From: CAZKRU01 sp964555235
Lineage (GTDB): Bacteria; Verrucomicrobiota; Verrucomicrobiia; Methylacidiphilales; CAMAQI01
Reading direction: 5' to 3'
Length of the DNA: 12,961 nucleotides
Assembly (NCBI GenBank): GCA_964555235.1
Contig: CAZKRU010000095.1
Span: 1-12,961, forward strand
Position 1 is the stretch's first letter. Each line of letters starts with the position of its first letter. This document shows, one piece after another, positions 7,798-12,961 of the stretch. Below the pieces are notes generated by a model that ran no database searches, had not been told where the DNA came from, and saw only the letters and a list, made by a program, of their open reading frames with translations. A program made the position numbers and the translations under genes.

Positions 7798-8831
7798 CTA
7801 TCGTTCCCCTTTTAAAGTTTTTCCATTCAACCAGCTCGGCTCAATGGAAATGGTTACCGGGTTTTCCGGGATGCCGCGCTCATTGCGCTGGATCATGCCG
7901 ATCAGGAAATCAACCGCTGTTGAAGCGAGTAATTTGGGGTTTTGAAATCCGCCGGCAATGTGACCCGTTTTGTCCGTACTTTGAACTTGAGCAAATCCGA
8001 CCTCTTCAGGAACCCTGAGACCGAGTTGATTCATCCAGGAAATGACGGATTTGTCGTGCGCGATGACGACTTCCGGTTTGTACTTTTTATACCAGGTTGA
8101 GAAATTTTTTTGATTCCAGTCCTTACTTCGGGTGATCAGTGCGGGAACTCGAAGCGACGGACGAATGGTGCGTTGCTTGTTCAAAAAGGCGCCGGTGAGT
8201 TGTTCATCCACTCTCGAATTTGATTCTGTGGTAATGGCAAGTCCGATTCGTTGGTATCCGAGTTTTTGGAGATTTCGAATGACGAGGCTCAGGGCGCGAT
8301 ATTGATGACTGGTCACTCGATTGAGGAGGGGACGAATTAATGAATAGCCGAGCGCGACTGCAGAAAACTTACTCCAATCCAGTTGAAGGTGACCGCGTGC
8401 TGCCGGGAGGGGGGGATTAGAATTCCGGGAATATTTCGACTGTAGAGGATTTTGCTCAGGCGTGAGCCGGTCATCCCGGGAGAGCGAAGATAAAAGGTCT
8501 CGAGGCGATAGCCATAGTGGGAGGCTCGCTCAATGGCGGAATGAAGGAGATCGGGAGAAAACAAGGTGCTCATCGATTCCTTCTCAGACAAATTTAAAAT
8601 GAATCCGAGGGATTGATGCTGCTGTAGCGGTTTGGAGGCCCGATGATAGCTCATCAGGGTGGAAATCAGCGGATGGGGAGTGTATCGAAGCTTTTTTGCA
8701 ATCTCTTGAATTCGCAGACAGGTCTTCTTTGAGATCTCCTTGTGATTTCGAAGTGCCATCGAAACACAAGCCCGAGTCACCTTGGCCTGGTCTGCAATAT
8801 CCTGAAGAGTGACTTGTTTGTGAAGATTCAT
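7798..8831 (-). pseudogene. LacI-family transcriptional regulator, split by a -1 frameshift
   Basis: Two adjoining reading frames form one LacI-type regulator. The first (8831 to about 8415) has the N-terminal helix-turn-helix 'VTLQDIADQAKVTRACVSMA' from residue 7, then the hinge and the start of the ligand domain. The second (about 8415 to 7798) carries the rest of the periplasmic-binding-like domain, with 'LGYQRIGLAI' and 'GLRVPEEVGFAQVQ'. Adding one C to the seven-C run (GGGGGGG on the plus strand, 8409-8415) joins them into 'PPLPAARGHLQLDWSKFS', what the family shows here, and gives a 344-residue protein of normal length. As given, the first frame runs into a stop near 8337 and has lost most of the sensor domain. 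The change may be real inactivation, a slippage-based switch, or a sequencing error. An in-frame ATG at 8858 would add nine residues. It stands upstream of the sulfatase operon in the same direction and is the likely controller. Confidence 0.9.
8409..8415. other. Seven-G homopolymer where the LacI-family gene loses frame
   Basis: A run of seven G (seven C in the coding strand) is the point at which homology to LacI-family proteins passes from one frame to another. Eight would restore a full-length protein. Runs of this length slip during replication and transcription and are also prone to miscount in homopolymer-sensitive sequencing. Confidence 0.85.
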
Positions 8832-8926
8832 TCTAAAGGAGAGAAAGTACCTCCCCATGCACCACTCTCACACCAAACTCTCTCTGTTTTAAGGTTCTCT
8901 CTAAAAAATTGATTTGGTTGAACTTA

Positions 8927-8946
8927 CGAAATTTCGAGCCCGAAAT
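8927..8946. promoter_or_regulatory. Small hairpin/palindrome ahead of the transposase
   Basis: CGAAATTTCG (8927-8936) is a perfect palindrome. Its second half also pairs with a following CGAAAT, giving the hairpin ATTTCG-AGCC-CGAAAT (8931-8946). It lies in the gap between the LacI-family gene and the transposase gene, which otherwise holds a pyrimidine-rich stretch with repeated CTCTC. It could be part of the element's left end or a regulatory site; neither is proven. Confidence 0.25.
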
Positions 8947-9053
8947 GGTTGAGTAATAGGGGGATGGCCCTAAAACGAAAAGTCCATCGAGCTTTTGTTT
9001 GCTTTTCGGACCTTGCCAGCCTTCTAGCGGGGTGCAAAAAGATAAATCCAGTC

Positions 9054-10124
9054 ATGCGTAACTTCTTTTCGTTCAATCCGTTGCTTGCGTTTCTTCTCCA
9101 AATTTCCCATTCTTCGCTCGTTCGTCAGATTGCCTACCTCAAACTTGAGAATCAGATCCTTCGATCCAAGCTTCCCAAGCATATTTCCCTCACTTCCTTT
9201 GAGCGTCAAGCCTTGATCAAGTTCGGAAAACCCCTAGGCGACTCGCTTCGGGCGATTATTTCCATTGTTCAGTTCAGAACCTTCCGGTCTTGGGTTCGTC
9301 AGGAGGGGATGATGCCTCGGATTCGCGCTCCAATCGGGCGGCCTCGAATTCGAGCGTCCATTGAGGCCATTGTGCTCCAAATCGCCCGTAAAACGTCCTG
9401 GGGTTACACTCGGATCCTGGGAGAACTCAAAAAGCTTGGGGCGGGAAAGATTTCTCGTAACACGGTCAAAAACATTCTGATTCGGAACGGATTCGATCCC
9501 GGTCCTCGGCGCGGGCCCGGCAGTTGGGATCAATATATTCGACGTCACGTTGAAACGCTCTGGGCTTGTGATTTTCTCGTCAAGCGAGTCTGGTCGTGGG
9601 GCGGATGGGTTGACTACTACCTGCTCTTTTTCATCCACATCAAGACTCGCAAGGTTCCTCTTGTGGGAATCACCTGCCAACCGGATGCCGCTTGGCTCGC
9701 GCAACAATCCAGAAACTTTTGTATCACTTCAGAAGGATTTCATCCCGGATCGCCGGTTTTAATTCGCGATGGGGATATCAAATTCAACGGTTCCTTCGAT
9801 GAGATCCTCAAATCGGAAGGGATTACGATCAAGAAGTTGCCGCCTCGAAGTCCGAATCTGAACGCCTATGCCGAGCGATGGGTTCAATCGATCAAGCACG
9901 AATGCCTCAACCACTTTCTGGTTTTCGGAGAAAACCATCTTCGCCATCTGACAGGGGAGTACCTCGACTATTACCATCGTCTCCGTCCGCATCAGGGGAT
10001 TGGGAATTCACCGCCGGATTCAAAGATCATTCCTTTTGAAGGAATTGATCCAAGCCCATCGCAGATTCGGTGCGAGTCGCGCCTCGGTGGTGTGCTTCAG
10101 CATTTTTACTGCAAAGCGGCCTAA
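9054..10124 (+). mobile_element. Single-ORF transposase with integrase (rve) catalytic core
   Basis: A 356-residue DDE recombinase counted from the ATG at 9054. The N-terminal part has a leucine-rich helix ('QIAYLKLENQILRSKLPK', the usual start of this family) and a helix-turn-helix region with 'FRTFRSWVRQEG'. The rve core follows: first Asp in 'WACDFL' (residue 173), second in 'LIRDGDIKF' (residue 239), Glu in 'NAYAERWVQSIKHECL' (residue 274). The D-E spacing of 35 is that of IS3-type integrases. The C-terminus 'RLGGVLQHFYCKAA' is the normal end, so the protein looks complete. The same frame is open back to 8949 (TTG) with an ATG at 8964, so 30-35 more residues are possible, but the family match starts near 9054 and no start has a good ribosome site. 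It is transcribed opposite to both flanking gene groups. I saw no convincing terminal inverted repeats or target duplication, so the element's ends are undefined. Confidence 0.88.
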
Positions 10125-10299
10125 AGATCCGCTCCATCACATTGCTCAGGACACTTTTCGATCAGTGCCCCACGCAACCCTTTTATTTCGTTGTCAAAGA
10201 ACTGGACGGATTCTACCTCAGTCCATCAAAAAACAAGATTAAAACCGCTTCCCAACTCTTTTTTTCTCGCCGCATTTTTCAGAAAATGATAGGATCCTA
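10125..10299 (+). pseudogene. Possible C-terminal remnant of an unknown gene behind the transposase
   Basis: In one plus-strand frame this stretch reads with ordinary codons and no stop until TGA at 10304-10306. The peptide is aromatic- and lysine-rich: 'FYFVVKELDGFYLSPSK' then 'TASQLFFSRRIFQKMIGSYY'. There is no start codon of its own with a ribosome site; the frame runs back into the transposase gene. It could be the tail of a gene cut off when the mobile element arrived, or chance coding-like sequence in the element's 3' end. I do not recognise the protein. Confidence 0.25.
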
Positions 10300-10304
10300 T
10301 TATT
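10285..10304. repeat. Near-perfect 20-base palindrome at the end of the metallo-hydrolase gene
   Basis: ATAGGATCCTAT (10289-10300) is a perfect 12-base palindrome, extended to 20 bases with one G-T pair (AATGATAGGATCCTATTATT). It overlaps the stop codon of the minus-strand metallo-hydrolase gene. It could form a hairpin ending that transcript or mark a junction of the mobile region. The stem is AT-rich and has no T run directly after it, so a terminator is only a possibility. Confidence 0.3.
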
Positions 10305-11265
10305 GACCGGTGGATTTATCTTTTTGCACAGGACGGGGATGAGATGCTTGAACTGCATTAGGACGAGCGGTGATATGGGAATTTCTGGGATAATTCTCGC
10401 GAATTTTATCAATCCCTTCCTGCTTGGGTAATTCGTCCCCTCCTCTTCGCCACGGGGTAACCACGGCCCATGCAGAATCTGAAAGCATGGCCCTCGTTGT
10501 TAGTGCGTAAGCTCCAAGAGATCCATGGTGAGGAATCTTGATTCCTTCATGAACTGGTAGCATTCCGTTATCGACCCAATCTTGATGAACTTCTGTCCAT
10601 CCCATCGTTGGCTTGCATTCAAGATCAGCACCAAGGAGTACAGAAACAGATCCTACGGCAACTGAAATTGCTATCGATGCGTCATTCAATGAGGGCGGTG
10701 AAATGCTCGAGGCCTGGGAGAGAAATTGCTTAATCGTATCATTGAGCGCCATGACAGCTGCATCACTAGGAGACAGCGCTTTCACGGAGGCGGATATGCG
10801 TCCAGCATTCTGACGATTGAGAAGTGTCATTCCCTGAGACGCCATCTTGCATTTACCTCCACGCCGATCGAGAATGGTCACGATCTTCAAAAGTTCAGAA
10901 ACTTTTCTGTGTTGGCCTCGAGGAGATAAGCGTTGCAAACCGAGAAGGGAAATAATGCCTTCCTTTAAAACAATTGGAGAAAGTGAAAATAATGCGGATG
11001 AAGCAAAATCGAGTATTTCAGATAAGCCTTTGATATGGTCGTCATGCCAGTGAGTGGCGACTACCAATTTGATTTGCTCTGGTTGAACACCAATTTGACG
11101 CAAGTATTCAATGGACATGGGCACTTTGGTCTGTGTATTAATACAGGAATCGATCGCGATCCAATCGCCTTCTCCAAGATGGACAAGAATTGACTCCCCA
11201 GAGCCCGGGCCAAAAACCGAAACCTCAATCTCATCGCAGGCTGGAGGACTCATCGTGTGACTCAT
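10300..11265 (-). CDS. ComEC/Rec2-like metallo-beta-lactamase-fold hydrolase
   Basis: A 321-residue soluble metallo-hydrolase. The first metal motif is 'ATHWHDDH' (H72, H74, D76, H77). The second block is 'VSVLLGADLECK' with D214, and the third is 'KIPHHGS' with H246 and H247. The 'NDASI' element before the second block and the HHGS ending place it with the ComEC-like branch of the fold, many of which act on nucleic acids or nucleotides. There are no transmembrane helices, so it is the nuclease-type domain alone, unlike the full DNA-uptake channel ComEC. The frame is open back to 11364, but the ATGs at 11265 and 11253 fit best: the fold's first strand ('EIEVSVFG') begins right after them. Either choice overlaps the end of the upstream gene by 23-35 bases, indicating translational coupling. 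The HWHDDH form is one I associate with stand-alone hydrolases in conflict-type operons; that is memory, and the substrate is unknown. Confidence 0.88.
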   Translation of the reverse strand: MSHTMSPPACDEIEVSVFGPGSGESILVHLGEGDWIAIDSCINTQTKVPMSIEYLRQIGVQPEQIKLVVATHWHDDHIKGLSEILDFASSALFSLSPIVLKEGIISLLGLQRLSPRGQHRKVSELLKIVTILDRRGGKCKMASQGMTLLNRQNAGRISASVKALSPSDAAVMALNDTIKQFLSQASSISPPSLNDASIAISVAVGSVSVLLGADLECKPTMGWTEVHQDWVDNGMLPVHEGIKIPHHGSLGAYALTTRAMLSDSAWAVVTPWRRGGDELPKQEGIDKIRENYPRNSHITARPNAVQASHPRPVQKDKSTGQ

Positions 11266-11857
11266 CTGGACTTCGAAGACAATTGAGGAGATCAGTTCCA
11301 ATCTCGTAAGCATTAAACTGTTCCTCACGGGAAATCTCTGGAGCCCTGCGAAAGTGAATGACACTCAACCTAAATCTGGTGCTATTTTGTGTGCGATAAC
11401 CGATCGAAAGAGAAAATGCAGCGCCACATTTTAAATAAGAGCGCTCCTGAGGATCTAGTTCCTCTTTTAAAATTTCAATGTCAGAAGCAGGTGTATCATG
11501 CATCGTCGAGTTAAGGCGCGCCCAGAAGCTGTCATCTGTAATATTTAAAACTTCCCCTTCAAAATACTCCAAAGGGATATATCGATCTTTTGTGATTGGC
11601 CGCGAGAATCGAAGGGCATTAACGGCTTTTCGGAAAAAAGCTGTATCAGCCCTAACAAAACGACCAACGGGTTCTCCAACACTGTCGGTGGACCTTTTTA
11701 ACGGCGCGCTTGTGGGAACAAGCTCAACCGGCTTTAAAAGAGACACGATCTCGCTCGGTATCTCCTTCAATAAAGGATCTTCCCTGTGCCCAGAACCAGG
11801 CAATAAGATTGCATACGATCCAGTGACAACCTTTTCATCTAAAGCAGAGTAAGTCAT
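11231..11857 (-). CDS. Conserved hypothetical protein, second gene of the metallo-hydrolase cassette
   Basis: A 208-residue soluble protein of no known function. The C-terminal half has a pattern I have seen in small hypothetical proteins from many bacteria: 'FEGEVLNITDDSFWARL', then an acidic stretch ('EILKEELDPQERSYLK'), then 'GAAFSLSIGYRT' and 'LSVIHFRRAPEI'. This looks like a small beta-barrel-type domain. The N-terminal part (to about residue 80) is not recognised. There are no membrane helices and no catalytic signature. I start it at the ATG at 11857, where the stop of the upstream gene and this start form TGATATG; a GTG at 11896 in the same frame would overlap that gene by 38 bases. 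Its 3' end overlaps the metallo-hydrolase start. The arrangement implies the three proteins are made in fixed ratio, as for subunits or an effector with its partners. Confidence 0.8.
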   Translation of the reverse strand: MTYSALDEKVVTGSYAILLPGSGHREDPLLKEIPSEIVSLLKPVELVPTSAPLKRSTDSVGEPVGRFVRADTAFFRKAVNALRFSRPITKDRYIPLEYFEGEVLNITDDSFWARLNSTMHDTPASDIEILKEELDPQERSYLKCGAAFSLSIGYRTQNSTRFRLSVIHFRRAPEISREEQFNAYEIGTDLLNCLRSPDESHDESSSLR

Positions 11858-11858
11858 A

Positions 11859-12533
11859 TCAAGAAGATTTGGTGTGAATAAGGTTGTCAATTTCACTCAT
11901 AACACGGCCCATCAAATTACGTGGCGTAGCCCATTCTTGCGAAATGAATTTCAAGACGCTGCTTGAGGAAATCTCTTCCTCGCTCGGCACATCGAAATGA
12001 TAATTAATGGTTATGTAAATACCCACCTCCAACTTAGGACTTTGCTGAATTGTGATAGTGGTGTGGCCAGGAAATGGGCCATCTTTACGCAAACTTTGCA
12101 TTACTATGGATTTGAGTTTTGGCTCAGTTTGAATTGCATTCCAAAGAACGTCCTTTGGTGCGAGAATCTCGCCAATAAGCTGGTAGTTCTCACGGGAAAC
12201 TGAGAAATGTACGTTGCAATTTATCCCAGCCGCACGAATTGGAGTGTGGTTTAACTTGGTCAAGACCAAGCTAAGCAAATCTTGTTGAAGAGAATCTGTG
12301 GTCTGATCGGGGGAAAAAACAATCAGACGATCACGCATTGCGGTTAGTTGTAGGCCGAGCAGCGTAATGCGAGTTACCTCGGTGGTTATGATTTGATTCT
12401 CTTCCGAAGAGAATTGATCAACACTTGTTATGAAACCCAGATTCAAAAACCAACTTGGTTGAAAAATGAAAGGATTAAAACTACCGACTAGCACGGTCTC
12501 GAAAGAAGAGTCTTCCAATGTCAAGTGCTTCAT
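11859..12533 (-). CDS. Hypothetical protein, first gene of the metallo-hydrolase cassette
   Basis: A 224-residue soluble protein that I cannot assign. It begins 'MKHLTLEDSSFETVLVGSFN'. The conserved-looking core is 'LTKLNHTPIRAAGINCNVHF' (about 90-110), then 'LIGEILAPKD', and later 'GIYITINYHFDV' (about 170-181). The alternating beta-strand pattern and the 'HTPI-GIN-HF' block suggest a sporadic family of hypothetical proteins, in general style like TIGR04255, but I cannot confirm membership. No signal peptide, membrane segment or enzyme motif is visible. The ATG at 12533 has AAGG about 11 bases upstream; a GTG at 12542 would add three residues. It is the first gene of a coupled trio with the next protein (TGATATG junction) and the metallo-hydrolase. 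No promoter could be identified with confidence in the gap upstream. Confidence 0.78.
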   Translation of the reverse strand: MKHLTLEDSSFETVLVGSFNPFIFQPSWFLNLGFITSVDQFSSEENQIITTEVTRITLLGLQLTAMRDRLIVFSPDQTTDSLQQDLLSLVLTKLNHTPIRAAGINCNVHFSVSRENYQLIGEILAPKDVLWNAIQTEPKLKSIVMQSLRKDGPFPGHTTITIQQSPKLEVGIYITINYHFDVPSEEEISSSSVLKFISQEWATPRNLMGRVMSEIDNLIHTKSS

Positions 12534-12542
12534 TATTGCCAC

Positions 12543-12961
12543 GGCCTTGAATTAGCAGACCCACCAAGCGCATACAAGTAGAAATGCACACATCAGAATT
12601 GAATGTTGAGACTCGGCTACGACAGTGCCATCGTGCGGTCGGCGACTGTCTGGCGATGGGTTTACTGTGGTATCTTTTAACCAACAAAGGAGACATATCA
12701 TCACTGATGGTTTTCACAAGCTCCAAGCGACAGATGATGGATGTTATTCAATTCTTCATGTTAACCAATTATCTCTGTTAACCAAAGAAACGGAGAGGAA
12801 GAGAGGTTTTCGCCCTCGGCGGTACGGTAAAAGGCGATTTTGTGTCCGATGGTACTCCTCTTATAAGTGAGAGTGAATGTCGCTCTTTGTATCATAACCC
12901 TATGACTTTGAGGGTGAAACAGATGCGAGAGAAGGCTATGAAGGGCGATTGGCAGGTACGT
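12543..12961 (+). other. No clear gene; plus-strand open stretches in shifting frames, one running off the end
   Basis: This 419-base end of the window has no convincing complete gene. On the plus strand one frame is open through 12868 with 'DGFHKLQATDDGCYSIL', and the next frame is open from 12782 to the window end with 'GGTVKGDFVSDGTPLISES'. In that last frame a GTG at 12842 follows AAAAGG by seven bases, so a gene could start there and continue outside. The jump between frames fits a decayed gene as well. A direct repeat GTTAACCAA occurs at about 12760-12786. The peptides are not recognised. Confidence 0.25.

Noticed and set aside
7798..8858. Two adjacent small genes, such as a toxin-antitoxin pair or separate DNA-binding and sensor proteins
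   Set aside because: The two frames are contiguous parts of one LacI-family protein; a one-base change restores a normal length and conserved sequence at the junction.
8860..10310. Terminal inverted repeats of an insertion sequence
   Set aside because: Comparing the left flank with the reverse complement of the right flank by eye gave no match beyond a few bases; the hairpin at 8931-8946 has no partner on the right.
10300..11265. Metallo-hydrolase as glyoxalase II, RNase Z or quorum-quenching lactonase
   Set aside because: The HHGS third motif, the NDAS element and the ComEC-like order of motifs do not fit those branches, and the neighbours give no support.
12481..12726. An 81-codon minus-strand frame overlapping the start of the first cassette gene
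   Set aside because: It overlaps a better-supported gene in another frame; the peptide is irregular and cysteine/arginine-rich, with no ribosome site or motif.
1..12961. CRISPR arrays, tRNA or rRNA genes
   Set aside because: No regularly spaced direct repeats, cloverleaf-like sequence or conserved rRNA stretches were seen on either strand.

Overview
The window looks like a piece of a Verrucomicrobiota chromosome, most likely an Opitutae-type marine or sediment organism. The hints are two formylglycine sulfatases in a Gfo/Idh operon, a LacI-type regulator of the kind common there, a PhoD-like phosphatase with Ig/FN3 modules, a single-ORF rve transposase, and a palindromic repeat typical of these genomes. 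This is inferred from gene content; there is no rRNA or tRNA to confirm it, and Planctomycetota, Lentisphaerota or Kiritimatiellota are not excluded.

Left part (1-8858), all on the minus strand. In transcription order it holds a LacI-family regulator broken by one base in a seven-G tract (8831 to 7798), then a tight four-gene operon: Gfo/Idh oxidoreductase (7570-6335), two sulfatases without signal peptides (6328-4970 and 4965-3496), and an extended/atypical SDR (3462-2446). A large inverted repeat follows (2297-2421), then a Tat-exported PhoD-like phosphatase (2215-335), then a severely deleted remnant of a GH172 (DUF2961) glycosidase (314-21). The operon reads as an intracellular pathway for a sulfated sugar or small sulfated glycan: desulfation plus NAD(P)-dependent sugar chemistry. 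The broken regulator and the gutted GH172 gene suggest the locus is decaying or has changed its control.

Middle (8859-10299). An apparently intact single-ORF DDE transposase (9054-10124, plus strand) separates the sugar locus from a different kind of DNA. I found no convincing terminal inverted repeats. Behind it lies a short stretch with host-like codons that may be the tail of a lost gene.

Right part (10300-12533, minus strand). Three translationally coupled genes: an unknown 224-residue protein, an unknown 208-residue protein, and a ComEC-like metallo-beta-lactamase-fold hydrolase with complete metal motifs. Start and stop codons touch or overlap, so the three proteins are probably made together. 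This compact cassette next to a transposase and gene debris is the best candidate here for an undescribed system, perhaps anti-phage or another conflict system; that function is a hypothesis only. The last 420 bases hold no clear gene, only plus-strand open stretches that jump frame and run off the end.
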